Source: Hymenobacter artigasi
GTDB taxonomy: Bacteria; Bacteroidota; Bacteroidia; Cytophagales; Hymenobacteraceae
Length of the DNA: 64,000 bases
NCBI RefSeq assembly: GCF_012275535.1
Contig: NZ_JAAVTK010000017.1
Location: 1-64,000 of the forward strand
Direction: 5' to 3'
Shown: in pieces, positions 43,674 to 52,663 of the stretch
Numbering within the stretch: the stretch's first letter is position 1
Layout: every line of letters begins with the position of its first letter
The notes under the pieces: generated by a model
The model's input: the letters and a program-made list of their open reading frames with translations, nothing else
The model's database searches: none
Told to the model about the DNA's origin: nothing
Position numbers and translations under genes: made by a program

Positions 43674-44660
43674 TTAGTAGCTTCTAGTAGGCGCTATGGC
43701 AAGCGCCGAGGTAGATAACCGCCCGGTTAACAGCCGTAGCGTGAAAGCAGGAAGCTCTTTGTTAAGTGTTTGGAGTGATATCCGGATAAAATCACGGTAA
43801 AGCGGCCAGAACTCGGCCCGGCGCCCCTGATGCCAAAGCAAGGTCAGCAATTGTACATAGTACCAGTTTACATTGTGCATAATAGCTGCTTGGTAACGCC
43901 CTCCGAAGTACCGCAGCATGGCCAATTTGGTATTGAGGTTACTTCGGTACTGGTTTTCCAGGCTCTGAGCCGACCAAACGCCTCCGCCATGCCGTCGATA
44001 GTGTGCGACACTACGCGGCAGGTATGCCGCGTGACCAAAGTCAGTAAGCATGCCGAACAAAAAATAGTCTCCGTTACCAACCACTGCAAAGGCAGGTGGC
44101 AGGTTGGTCAAGACATGATTCCGGAACAAAACACTGAGAGTGGGTGGGCAATAGCTTCCCACGATTTCCAGTTGAGACAAGTCGCGCCGGTAAGCAGAGG
44201 GCACAAAATTTTCCTTCAATATCTGCCCCTGCTCATCTACTTCTGCACAGCCGGCGAAGCATAATACTACGTCAGGGTTTTGGTCAAGTATGGCTACCTG
44301 GTCGCGCAGCTTGTGTGGGTCCGTCCAGTAGTCATCGCCCTCAAGCATCGCCACGTACTGGCCCGTGCAAGCTAGGTAAGTTCGTATAAAATTCGGCATC
44401 ATCCCCACGTTTTGTTCGGCCGTGATGATACGAATCCGGCCGGGGAAACGTTTTTGATACTGCTGAATGACTGCCCGTGTATTATCAGGGGAGCAGTCCT
44501 CGCCAATCACTAGTTCTACCGCAAAATCTGTTTCCTGGGCCATTACACTCTCAATAGCCTGCCCAATATACTGCTCATGGCGGTAAGTAATCATGCACAC
44601 ACTCACCTTAGGGGCAGCTTGTGTAGCCGGTGTAGAAGTGCTATGAGGCGAAGTAGTCAT
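43674..44660 (-). CDS. GT2 family glycosyltransferase (third member of the duplicated GT2 set)
   Basis: A 328-residue GT-A enzyme. VSVCMITYRHEQYIGQAIES, VELVIGEDCSPDNTRAVI and LEGDDYWTDPHKLRDQV are the nucleotide-binding and DxD regions. It is closely related to the truncated GT2 part at 45911-46300 and to the broken copy at 44850-45228, and is the only intact member. Start chosen at the ATG at 44660 (MTTSPHSTS), since the open frame to 44840 encodes an unlikely basic extension. Confidence 0.9.
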   Translation of the reverse strand: MTTSPHSTSTPATQAAPKVSVCMITYRHEQYIGQAIESVMAQETDFAVELVIGEDCSPDNTRAVIQQYQKRFPGRIRIITAEQNVGMMPNFIRTYLACTGQYVAMLEGDDYWTDPHKLRDQVAILDQNPDVVLCFAGCAEVDEQGQILKENFVPSAYRRDLSQLEIVGSYCPPTLSVLFRNHVLTNLPPAFAVVGNGDYFLFGMLTDFGHAAYLPRSVAHYRRHGGGVWSAQSLENQYRSNLNTKLAMLRYFGGRYQAAIMHNVNWYYVQLLTLLWHQGRRAEFWPLYRDFIRISLQTLNKELPAFTLRLLTGRLSTSALAIAPTRSY

Positions 44661-44849
44661 GTTTAGATGAGGTCGGAAGTAAAAAAAACGCTGCTTCAAT
44701 ATGAGCAAGTTCCGGCTACAGTCGCGTAGATTTCGGCCCAGCACTTCTACTACCAGCATAAAAGGCCCTGTGTCACGGGCAAAAAGGCATACGCGCCCAC
44801 GGTATTGTCTCCGGCCAACGTAATCAAGCACTAATGACAACCGGCGACC

Positions 44850-45228
44850 TCACAGATGAGGCCTAGCAGAGGCTTTTGACATCATGAAAGCAGAATGCAC
44901 AAGCGGGGTTGGCTTATAGCACGTCCACCTGCCGCTGGAGCTTGGTGGAGTCGGGCCAGTAGCCGTAGTCGTCGCAAGTGTAGCTGTGAGATTGACCATC
45001 GTACTCAGGATGGCAGCGGGGTAAGCACCCGCACCCAGCCAAATGCCACGTCTGATAGGCCAGAACCAAGGCACTGGTGCCATCGGAAGAGCATTTCTCG
45101 ACTATTACCATTTCACCTAAGCCTTCCAAATTTCGGGACCGCACTAATTCAAATACTTGGGCCAAGTACGCCGCGTGGTTATAGGTGATACAGCACATGC
45201 TCACATTCATTTGCCGGAGGCCGCTCAT
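44850..45228 (-). pseudogene. Broken GT2 glycosyltransferase gene
   Basis: The frame starting at the ATG at 45228 (ATGA overlap with the acetyltransferase stop) encodes SMCCITYNHAAYLAQVFELV and VIVEKCSSDGTSALVLAYQ, clearly the GT2 start. The next part is continued in other frames (RVLTP, then AILSTMVNLTATLA), after which the first frame resumes with DDYGYWPDSTKLQRQVDVL, a stop, and NPACAFCFHDVKSL. Several indels and stops therefore destroy it. The intact ATGA coupling suggests the loss is recent. Confidence 0.85.
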
Positions 45229-45878
45229 GCCGGGTTGGCAGATGGAGAGACCAGCATTTTGATGACTTTGGCCGGGATGCCTACGGCCACGGCGTTTGCC
45301 GGCACGTCCTTATTGACCACACTGCCGGCCCCAATCACACTGTTGTCGCCGATGCGGATGCCGGGCAGTACCACAGCCCCGGTACCCAGCACCACGTTGG
45401 CCCCGAGTACGACGTTGCCCGACACGTGAACACCGGGCGAGAGTTCGCAGAAGTCGCCCAGCACCGCGTCATGCCCAATGGTACAATTCAGATTCACCAG
45501 CACCCCTTCGCCCAAGCGGATGTCGTTAGTTAGCACAGCTCCACTCATCAAATTCAGACCCTCGCCCAGCACGTTGCCGAAGCCGCCCACGAGGGCGTTG
45601 GGCGACACCGACGAGGTCAGCGTACCGCCCAAGGCTCGCATCTTAGCCACAAGCATGCGCCGCAATGCCGGGCTGCCCACACCTAACGCAAAATGCGGAT
45701 TTTGCCCAAACTGCTCGGCGGCGGCTGCGGCGGCCGTCAGCACCGGAAATCGGTCATAAAGCAGCGGCGGCGCATCGGCTGACACATCGTCATAGAAAGC
45801 CAGACCCGTCAGTTCCTTACGTTGGCTGAATACCTCCAGCACTTCTTTGGCAAATCCTTTAGCCCCAATGATAAGCAT
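45225..45878 (-). CDS. NeuD/VioB-type sugar O- or N-acetyltransferase
   Basis: A 217-residue enzyme. The N-terminal Rossmann-like part (MLIIGAKGFAKEVLEVF) is followed by a left-handed beta-helix of hexapeptide repeats (ANVVLGTGAVVLPGIRIGDN, VIGAGSVV), the NeuD layout. It acetylates a nucleotide-linked amino sugar from acetyl-CoA. ATG at 45878. It is paralogous to the gene at 46326-46961 and sits in the second, damaged copy of the aminotransferase-NeuD-GT2 module. Confidence 0.88.
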   Translation of the reverse strand: MLIIGAKGFAKEVLEVFSQRKELTGLAFYDDVSADAPPLLYDRFPVLTAAAAAAEQFGQNPHFALGVGSPALRRMLVAKMRALGGTLTSSVSPNALVGGFGNVLGEGLNLMSGAVLTNDIRLGEGVLVNLNCTIGHDAVLGDFCELSPGVHVSGNVVLGANVVLGTGAVVLPGIRIGDNSVIGAGSVVNKDVPANAVAVGIPAKVIKMLVSPSANPA

Positions 45879-45910
45879 AATAGGTAGCAGTTGATTAAAA
45901 AGTGAAAACA

Positions 45911-46300
45911 TTAAGCTGCCAACGCTTGGCGCAGCAGCCTGGCAATGCGCCTGACCTGCTCGGACTCCAACTCTTGATAAAATGGCAGGCATAATGCCTG
46001 CCGTGATGCACTCTCAGAAATGGGATAAGGCGCACCGGTGCGACTGGCCATGGTTGCCATCAGGCTAGGCATAATACCTAAGTTATGCGCCGGGGTAAGC
46101 ACCCGTATCCGCTCTGGATACTTATGCTCGTACTCCTGCGCAATGCGCCGAGTACTATCCGTTGAGCAGTCCTCCCCTATCACCATTTCTACGGCAAAAT
46201 CGGTTTGCTGCACTAGCACCGATTCGATTGCCTGTGCCAGATATGCCTCGTGGTTGTACGTGATGCAGCAAACACTGACGGTGGGTGAAGGAGAAGACAT
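45911..46300 (-). CDS. In-frame chimera: GT2 N-terminus fused to an aminotransferase C-terminus
   Basis: A 129-residue ORF. Residues 1 to about 89 are a GT2 start (TVSVCCITYNHEAYLAQAIE, VEMVIGEDCSTDSTRRIAQ, RVLTPAHNLGIMPSLMATMA), ending before the DxD motif. From about residue 90 it switches to APYPISESASRQALCLPFYQ and ELESEQVRRIARLL, which aligns with the last 37 residues of the DegT/DnrJ enzyme at 46989-48068 (APCPVSEDASRRALCLPFYQ). The reading frame is kept through the join. It is unlikely to work as either enzyme and is best read as a deletion scar between two tandem modules. Confidence 0.85.
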   Translation of the reverse strand: MSSPSPTVSVCCITYNHEAYLAQAIESVLVQQTDFAVEMVIGEDCSTDSTRRIAQEYEHKYPERIRVLTPAHNLGIMPSLMATMASRTGAPYPISESASRQALCLPFYQELESEQVRRIARLLRQALAA

Positions 46301-46325
46301 CGGATAGTATAAACGAAAAAGCTGA

Positions 46326-46961
46326 TTATTTACGGCTGGTTTGTAGTGGGCGAGCAGGAACGCCGACAACGGTAGTGCCGGCTGGCACGTTTCGCGTCAC
46401 TACCGCCCCGGCACCAATTATCGCATTGACGCCGATGACTACATCGGGCAGCACCACGGCCATTGCTCCTACCTGGCAACTGCTGCCCAGACGGCAGCGG
46501 CCCAGTAGACGGGCCCCCGGCGATACTTCGCAATAGGCTCCCACTTCCACGTCGTGATGCACCGCAGCTCCGGCGTTGAGTAGCACCCCCTCCCCAAGTC
46601 GGGCACTCGGTGCCACCAGCACATAGTGCATTATATTAGCTCCCACACCCACTCCTGCTACGTGTGGGCCTACCACAGCGGTGGCGGCCATTGTGGTAGT
46701 GAGCACTCCTCCCCAGCCCTGGAACTGCACCGCGAGTCGCTGCCGCAGGGCTGGCCCGCCCAGCCCCAGCACGAAGCGATGGTCGGTGCGCGCCAGGTAA
46801 TCTTGTGCCTCGGCAACACTGCGTAGTAGCGGATAACGGTCTAAAATATGGCTCGGCTGATTTGGGGTAAGGTCATCAAAGAACACCACCTGCTCGCGCT
46901 CTGCAGCTGTTAGGCACTGCAACACTTCCACAGCATGCCCTTTGGCACCAATAATCAGCAT
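46326..46961 (-). CDS. NeuD/VioB-type acetyltransferase
   Basis: A 211-residue enzyme: N-terminal MLIIGAKGHAVEVLQCL Rossmann-like part, then hexapeptide repeats (VVGPHVAGVGVGANIM, ARLGEGVLLNAGAAV, VIGVNAIIGAGAVVTRNVP). It lies 27 bp after the VioA-like aminotransferase, and together these would make an N-acetylated 4-amino sugar nucleotide. Paralogue of the gene at 45225-45878. Confidence 0.9.
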   Translation of the reverse strand: MLIIGAKGHAVEVLQCLTAAEREQVVFFDDLTPNQPSHILDRYPLLRSVAEAQDYLARTDHRFVLGLGGPALRQRLAVQFQGWGGVLTTTMAATAVVGPHVAGVGVGANIMHYVLVAPSARLGEGVLLNAGAAVHHDVEVGAYCEVSPGARLLGRCRLGSSCQVGAMAVVLPDVVIGVNAIIGAGAVVTRNVPAGTTVVGVPARPLQTSRK

Positions 46962-46988
46962 ACGCTCGACTTATGAAAAAGGTACTGG

Positions 46989-48068
46989 TTAGTAGTGGTA
47001 GTTGCGCACCAACTGGCTAACCCAGCGTACTTGGTCGGCGGTGAGCTCTTGGTAAAAAGGCAGGCACAGCGCGCGGCGTGAAGCATCTTCCGATACCGGG
47101 CAGGGGGCCCCCTGATGATAGGGCAGTTGGTTGAGGGAAGGAAAGAAATAACGCCGCGTGTTCACGGTTTGCGCAGCCAAGGCTTCCTTCACTCGCAACA
47201 GACGGCTCTCCGAGTCGAACAGCACCGGGAAGTAGGCGTAATTATACTCCAGACTTTCTTCCGTTGGCTCCGGAAACTGGAGCGGGAGACCAGCTAATTC
47301 CTGACGGTAGATGGCTGCCAATGCCCGGCGCTGCTCAATGAACCCTGGCACCCGCGGAAGATTGCAGAGGCCCATGGCGGCATGAAACTCCGAATTCTTC
47401 CCGTTTACTCCTATTGTAAAGTACTCATCCCCAATGTGCCCAAATGATTTATAAAGCCATATTTTTCGAGCCAACTCCTTGTCATTCATCACAATCGCGC
47501 CGCCCTCGACCGTATGAAACAACTTAGTAGCATGGAAGCTACAGGTTGACAAATCACCGTAGCTCAACAGTGAACGGCCGTGCACGCGCACACCAAATGC
47601 GTGGGCCCCATCATAAATAACCTTCAGGTTATGACGGTGGGCAATGTCTTCAATCGCAAGCACATCGCACGGGTAGCCGTACACATGCGTAGCTAGGATG
47701 GCACTGGTGCGGGGCGTAATGGCCGCCTCAATTTTGGTGGCATCCAAGCAGAAAGTCCGGTCTTCAATATCGACGAATACCGGTGTGCAATTCTCCCAGA
47801 GAATGGCAGTGGTGGTCGCAACATACGAAAAGGGTGTCGTGATAATCTCCCCGTTCAGGTCCAAGGCCTTAATGGCCACCTGTAGGGCAATGGTGCCATT
47901 GCTGGTGAACTGCACCTGTGTATCGTCGAGGTACCGACTTAGGTCGGCTTCAAGGCGCTGCACCAATGGGCCGTTATTGGTGAGCCAGGAACGCTCCCAG
48001 ATTCCTTCTAAGTAAGCTGTGTATTCAGCAATGGGCGGCAGATATGCCTTGGTAACGTTGATTGTCAT
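46989..48068 (-). CDS. DegT/DnrJ/EryC1 sugar aminotransferase, VioA-like
   Basis: A 359-residue PLP enzyme. The PLP lysine is in FHATKLFHTVEGGAIV, a form typical of the VioA-type 4-aminotransferases acting on dTDP-4-keto-6-deoxyglucose. Other family blocks: LSRYLDDTQVQFTSNGTIAL and IYDGAHAFGVRV. With the following NeuD/VioB protein it would make a 4-acetamido-4,6-dideoxy sugar (viosamine type). This substrate is inferred from motif and context. Confidence 0.92.
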   Translation of the reverse strand: MTINVTKAYLPPIAEYTAYLEGIWERSWLTNNGPLVQRLEADLSRYLDDTQVQFTSNGTIALQVAIKALDLNGEIITTPFSYVATTTAILWENCTPVFVDIEDRTFCLDATKIEAAITPRTSAILATHVYGYPCDVLAIEDIAHRHNLKVIYDGAHAFGVRVHGRSLLSYGDLSTCSFHATKLFHTVEGGAIVMNDKELARKIWLYKSFGHIGDEYFTIGVNGKNSEFHAAMGLCNLPRVPGFIEQRRALAAIYRQELAGLPLQFPEPTEESLEYNYAYFPVLFDSESRLLRVKEALAAQTVNTRRYFFPSLNQLPYHQGAPCPVSEDASRRALCLPFYQELTADQVRWVSQLVRNYHY

Positions 48069-48094
48069 AGTCGATTCAAGCTAAGCGCGTGGCG

Positions 48095-49870
48095 CTAATG
48101 CACCAGTTCGGCATATTGGCGCTCGGCCACAATACGCCCATCCCGCAACTCGTAGATACGGTCGCATTCGCGGAGGGTGGTGAGGCGGTGGGCAATGATG
48201 AGAATGGTTATGTCGGTGTGCGTCAGGCGCGTAATAGCCTCGTTTACTTCCCGCTCCGTTTCGTTGTCTAAGGCACTGGTAGCTTCGTCCAGCAGCAGGA
48301 TTTCCGCCTGCTTATATAGTGCCCGCGCAATGCCAATGCGTTGCCGCTGGCCACCCGAAAGCTTGGAACCCCGCTCGCCGATAAAGGTATGCAGCCCCTC
48401 GGGCAGTTTGGCTACAAACTCGCTTAGGGAGGCTTGCTCTACCGCATATCGCAGGCGGTCGACGTGCACTTCCGCAGCCGGGGCACCCAGCGTGATGTTG
48501 TCTTGAATGGTGGCCTCCATCAGGAAAGTGTCCTGCTTAACATAGCCTACCAGCTCATACCAAGCTGCTAAGTGCTGATTCGTAAGTGGCTGACCATCAA
48601 CCAGCACCTGGCCGAGCTGCTCGCGGTAAAAGCGCAGCAAAACGTTCATAAGCGTAGTTTTGCCGGAACCTGACGCTCCGATAAACCCAATTTTCTCACC
48701 GCGCTGGATTTGCAGGGTAATATCCTGTAGAGCCGGTGCGTCGCCGGTCGGCTGGCTTGGGAACCGATAGGTAACCTGCTTTAAGGCGAGCTCACGGCCA
48801 AAGTGAAGCGGCAGCTGCTCGACAGGCGGCATTTCATTGAATTCCGATTCGCGGAATAGCTCTAGGTTCTCAATCGTGTATTGGTTTTGCTTTATCTGAA
48901 CCATTGCCATGAGCATGCGATTGACAGAAGGCATAAGGCGATAAGCGGCGGCCGCAAACATGCCTACCAGCGCGATGAGTCCCCCGCTGCCAGCGGGGCC
49001 AAAGAGGGAGTATAGGATAATAGTAAACACCCCCAAAATAGCTACCATCTCAATCACGCGAACCGGTAGCAGCGAGTATAGGTAAGACTCGGCATCGAGG
49101 TCCTGCACGGTGGATTGGTTGTTGAGCAGGCGCTCAGCAAAAAGGGATTGACGGTTGGCCAGCTTTAGCTCGACAAAGCCCGAGAATAGGTCGCCAATAA
49201 TGTTAAAAGAAGCCGGCCGCAGCTCATTCAGCCGATTGCCGATGGCCTGAGAACGTGTTCTTAATGCCCGGTAAGTGAGCAAGGTAGCGGGAGCCAGTAC
49301 AACTATCAGCACGGCTATAAGCACCGGCTTATATACGAGAATTGCTACAGCAATAACAATGATGACCGTGAGTTCCGAAAAGAACACAAACAAGGGGCGC
49401 AACACCATATTGACGTAGGTGCTGGGCACTTGCAATGTACTGTTGATGAGCTTTGCTGAGCCTAAATCAGCAAAATTCCAGAAAGGCAAATGCAGATACT
49501 TCCGCAGTTGGCTTCGAACGATGCTCAGACCTACATCAGCTGTAAAACGGGCTTGGAGATAGTTAATCCAAGTGCTGAAGACATTTTTTAATAGAAAGAA
49601 CACCAAAAGTGCAGCAATCAGGGCGACCAGAAAGGTGCGTTCCGATGTAAATCCCAGACCATGATAAATGGGATTGAAGAAACGGCTGTGTTGAACACCG
49701 CCCGGCTCGGCCGCCACGAGCAATACCGGAACCAGAGTTGCCAGTCCGAACACATCGAGCACCGAGGAAAGCAACAGTAAACTAAACTGAACTACAGCCT
49801 GCCGCTTCTGCTTTGAATTCAGATAATAGGAAACGCTCCGTAGCGAATAAGAAATAATACCTGATACCAT
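48095..49870 (-). CDS. ABC transporter, fused membrane-ATPase, MsbA/PglK-like flippase
   Basis: A 591-residue half-transporter. Six transmembrane helices (residues about 20-310) precede an ATPase with Walker A GASGSGKTTLMNVLL, signature LSGGQRQRIGIARALY, Walker B ILLLDEATSALDN and H-loop IAHRL. In a polysaccharide locus such a protein would flip a lipid-linked glycan (PglK-like), and no Wzx-type flippase gene is seen. Exact -7 box TAACTTTG upstream. Lies between the broken-gene region and the aminotransferase module. Confidence 0.93.
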   Translation of the reverse strand: MVSGIISYSLRSVSYYLNSKQKRQAVVQFSLLLLSSVLDVFGLATLVPVLLVAAEPGGVQHSRFFNPIYHGLGFTSERTFLVALIAALLVFFLLKNVFSTWINYLQARFTADVGLSIVRSQLRKYLHLPFWNFADLGSAKLINSTLQVPSTYVNMVLRPLFVFFSELTVIIVIAVAILVYKPVLIAVLIVVLAPATLLTYRALRTRSQAIGNRLNELRPASFNIIGDLFSGFVELKLANRQSLFAERLLNNQSTVQDLDAESYLYSLLPVRVIEMVAILGVFTIILYSLFGPAGSGGLIALVGMFAAAAYRLMPSVNRMLMAMVQIKQNQYTIENLELFRESEFNEMPPVEQLPLHFGRELALKQVTYRFPSQPTGDAPALQDITLQIQRGEKIGFIGASGSGKTTLMNVLLRFYREQLGQVLVDGQPLTNQHLAAWYELVGYVKQDTFLMEATIQDNITLGAPAAEVHVDRLRYAVEQASLSEFVAKLPEGLHTFIGERGSKLSGGQRQRIGIARALYKQAEILLLDEATSALDNETEREVNEAITRLTHTDITILIIAHRLTTLRECDRIYELRDGRIVAERQYAELVH

Positions 49871-50746
49871 AAGTTAAACCAGCATAAGCGCGTATGCCAT
49901 TAAGTGACAAAGTTAAGCATAAATCATAAGGCTGGACTTCTTAGCAGGTGCGGCAAACGGCAATAAGTTTACAACTGTTGTACTAACCATGGGCCTTTTC
50001 TTGGGGCTGATACGCAACTGTGCCCAACGGGATGCATGCTTTGGAAAAATGTGGGCTGGTACATTGGACCAGATGCTCGATGCAGTTGAAACCGGTGAGG
50101 CAATTACCCAGCAAGCGGACAAACCCAGCATCCGATTATAAAACCTTGACAGTCATGACACTAATAATTAGGCTTGGCTTACTGCATGAAGCCTTATTGC
50201 ATACATACGGGTCCGGCGTCGTGCTCGATAACCTAGCCACAAGCTGGCCGGCCGGCCTAGCCGAACCCGTCGGAGTCCGCAGGGCACGGCTACGTTGCAT
50301 GTCGCCCTATTAGCCCGGCTTCAACTCCATTGCTTCACCTTCAGCAACCTCCAAAAATGGTTACAAAGGGCTCAGGCCCGAAACCCGCGAGGCCGTTGGA
50401 GCCATCACCCAAGTAACGACGAACTGGATAACCGAGCGGGACGCAAAAAACCGAGTTAACCACTGCGGTTATCATGCATCCTAACCAAAGAACCGCTCCA
50501 AGCGCTAAATACTGATGCGTTGGTGAAGCCCAGTACGCTGGCTGCAATGAGGTAAAACGCAAAAAAACTGTTTTCCTATTCGACCAGCTACCATCCATTC
50601 AGGACGCAGAAACCCTCATCAGTAGTGGCTAAGCAACGGAGCAGTACCCATACCAGCGCGGCCAGCGCAACCATGGGCCAAACCCACCGGCAGGCAGCGC
50701 CAACTGCGCTGCGCTAGCCAGATGCATAAAACAAGTCCGGATAAGC
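49871..50746. other. Gene-poor stretch, likely decayed coding sequence
   Basis: This 876-bp gap between wecE and the flippase has no intact gene. On the minus strand, two short hydrophobic segments appear in different frames (PMVALAALVWVLLR near 50640, and HQYLALGAVLWLGCMITAVV near 50500, followed by PLGYPVRRYLGDGSNG), with stops between. This suggests a dead membrane-protein gene, but I cannot name the family. The end nearest the flippase holds its -7 box. Confidence 0.45.
49908..49915 (-). promoter_or_regulatory. Bacteroidota -7 box for the flippase operon
   Basis: TAACTTTG on the minus strand matches TAnnTTTG exactly, 38 nt before the ATG at 49870. It would start a second transcript in the middle of the glycan locus. 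Confidence 0.6.
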
Positions 50747-51877
50747 CTATTTATAGAAGCTCAACACGCCATCAATCACGCGCTGCTGCAAGTTTTCATC
50801 AAGCTCGTGATAGAGGGGCAGGCGCACGAGGCAATCGGTGTAATGGTCGGCCCAGGGCAGCTCGCGGCCGTCGTGCTTATCGGCGTAGAAAGGGCTTTTG
50901 TGCAGCGAGAGGTAATGAAATACCGGCGAGATTTGCAGCTGGCGCATGTGCGTGATGAGGGCACTGCGCTCGGCCAGGTCGCGGCACACGAGGTAAAACA
51001 TGTGGCCGTTGTTGGTAGCATAATCGGGCACGATAGGCAGGCCCACGGCCTGCGCCACCAAGGGCTGCAGCGCGGCATAGTAACGCTCCCAGATGTCCTT
51101 GCGGCGCTGCTGGATAATGGCCATGTTCTCAATCTGGGCCCAGAGGAAGGCGGCGATAATGTCAGACGGCAGGAAGCTGGAACCCACTTCGACCCAGCCG
51201 TACTTATCAACTTCGCCCCGGAAAAACGATGAGCGGTTGGTGCCCTTCTCCCGGATTATTTCGGCGCGGCTGGCATACTGCTTGTCGTTGATGGCCAGCA
51301 TTCCACCCTCGCCCGAGGTGATGTTCTTGGTTTCGTGGAAGGAGAAAGCCCCCAGCGCACCAATAGTGCCCAGCGGCCGGCCTTTGTAGAAGCTGTCGAT
51401 GGCCTGGGCGGCATCTTCCACCACGGTCAGGTTGTGGCGGGCGGCCACGGCCATAATGGCATCCATGTCGCAGGCAATGCCGGCGTAGTGCACCGGCACA
51501 ATGGCACGGGTGCGCGGCGTAACCAAACTTTCGAGCGTGGCCACATCCATGTTGGGATTCTCGGCGGTGCTGTCGGCAAATACGATTTTGGCCCCGCGCA
51601 GCACAAAGGCATTGGGGGTACTCACAAACGTATAGGAGGGCATAATTACCTCATCGCCGGGCTGCAGGTCGAGCAGCAGCGCCGCCAGTTCCAAGGCATC
51701 GGTGCAGGAAGTCGTAAGCAGCACCTTTTGAAACCCCAGCTGCTGCTCAAAGAACGTATGGCAGCGCTTGGTGAAGATGCCATCGCCGGAAATCTTGCCG
51801 GAGCGAACGGCTTCTTCGATGTACCGGGCTTCATTCCCGGAAAGATAGGGCTTGTTAAAAGGGATGGCGTACTGCAT
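50747..51877 (-). CDS. wecE: dTDP-4-amino-4,6-dideoxygalactose transaminase
   Basis: A 376-residue PLP enzyme of the WecE/RffA type, making dTDP-Fuc4N from dTDP-4-keto-6-deoxyglucose and glutamate. It begins IPFNKPYLSGNEARYIEEAV and has TTSCTDALELAALLL, VVEDAAQAIDSFYKGRPLG and the PLP site FSFHETKNITSGEGGMLA, all distinctive of WecE. The substrate dTDP-sugar must come from RmlA/RmlB outside the window. Exact -7 box upstream. The NeuD-type gene that precedes it may supply the acetyl step. Confidence 0.95.
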   Translation of the reverse strand: MQYAIPFNKPYLSGNEARYIEEAVRSGKISGDGIFTKRCHTFFEQQLGFQKVLLTTSCTDALELAALLLDLQPGDEVIMPSYTFVSTPNAFVLRGAKIVFADSTAENPNMDVATLESLVTPRTRAIVPVHYAGIACDMDAIMAVAARHNLTVVEDAAQAIDSFYKGRPLGTIGALGAFSFHETKNITSGEGGMLAINDKQYASRAEIIREKGTNRSSFFRGEVDKYGWVEVGSSFLPSDIIAAFLWAQIENMAIIQQRRKDIWERYYAALQPLVAQAVGLPIVPDYATNNGHMFYLVCRDLAERSALITHMRQLQISPVFHYLSLHKSPFYADKHDGRELPWADHYTDCLVRLPLYHELDENLQQRVIDGVLSFYK

Positions 51878-51899
51878 TAGCTAAGCTTGTAATTTGGGG

Positions 51900-51907
51900 C
51901 AAAGTTA
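51900..51907 (-). promoter_or_regulatory. Bacteroidota -7 box for wecE
   Basis: TAACTTTG on the minus strand matches TAnnTTTG exactly, 23 nt before the wecE ATG. Confidence 0.6.
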
Positions 51908-51988
51908 CGTCCGGTGCTTTTAAACCATCAGAAAAGGCAGACTCACCCAAGTGTTGACTTGGCGCTTGTTTTTCCGATAAAAGGCAGA

Positions 51989-52663
51989 CTATTTGCCGAT
52001 GGGAAGCGTTTTTCTGGCCGGAGTACCTACATAGGTTCCAGGTGTAGTGAGGTGATGCACAACGGTTGCTCCCCCACCCGTCCGAATATCCTCTCCCAAT
52101 TCCAGGCCATCAATGACAGTGGTACCTATACCCAGAAAGCAACGGGGCTTCACCGTGACGTGCCCGGCCAAACGCACCGCTGGGGCCAGAAAAGAATGCC
52201 CAACAATCGTGGTATCATGCGCCACGACGCAGCCCGGATACAAAAAGGTGTTCGGGCCGAGGTGCACGTTCAAATCCAGAATGCAACCCGGCGACACGAA
52301 GCAGCCGGGAGCTACCATCGCGCTACTATCCCGGTAGGCGGCCGGATGAACAAAGGTGGCAAAGGGCACCCGCGCCACCAATTGCTCAAACAACTGCTGC
52401 CTAACGGCGAGGTGATTGTAGCCGATGCCCATGAGCAGGGCATCGAAAGTGCCCGCCGCGAATGCCGCTTCAATCGTTTCGACCCGGCCCAGTACCGTGC
52501 CGTGAGGAGTGACGGTAGCGTGAGCCGCGAAATCATCGAAGAAACCGGTCACGGCCCAGCCGGCAGTTTGGTGCAAGTGCTGCGCCACCTGCTGCCCCAG
52601 GGCTCCGGCCCCGATGATGGCAACCCGAACGTCGGCGCTGGACGTGAGGCCTGGCTTATTCAT
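51989..52663 (-). CDS. NeuD-type sugar acetyltransferase
   Basis: A 224-residue enzyme: N-terminal VRVAIIGAGALGQQVAQHL Rossmann-like part and C-terminal hexapeptide repeats (NVHLGPNTFLYPGCVV, FLAPAVRLAGHVTV, VIDGLELGEDIRTGG). ATG chosen at 52663, which starts 2 bp after the upstream GT2 stop; a start at 52681 would overlap it. Neighbouring wecE suggests the substrate could be dTDP-Fuc4N, although the GNAT at 56708 is another candidate. Confidence 0.88.
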   Translation of the reverse strand: MNKPGLTSSADVRVAIIGAGALGQQVAQHLHQTAGWAVTGFFDDFAAHATVTPHGTVLGRVETIEAAFAAGTFDALLMGIGYNHLAVRQQLFEQLVARVPFATFVHPAAYRDSSAMVAPGCFVSPGCILDLNVHLGPNTFLYPGCVVAHDTTIVGHSFLAPAVRLAGHVTVKPRCFLGIGTTVIDGLELGEDIRTGGGATVVHHLTTPGTYVGTPARKTLPIGK

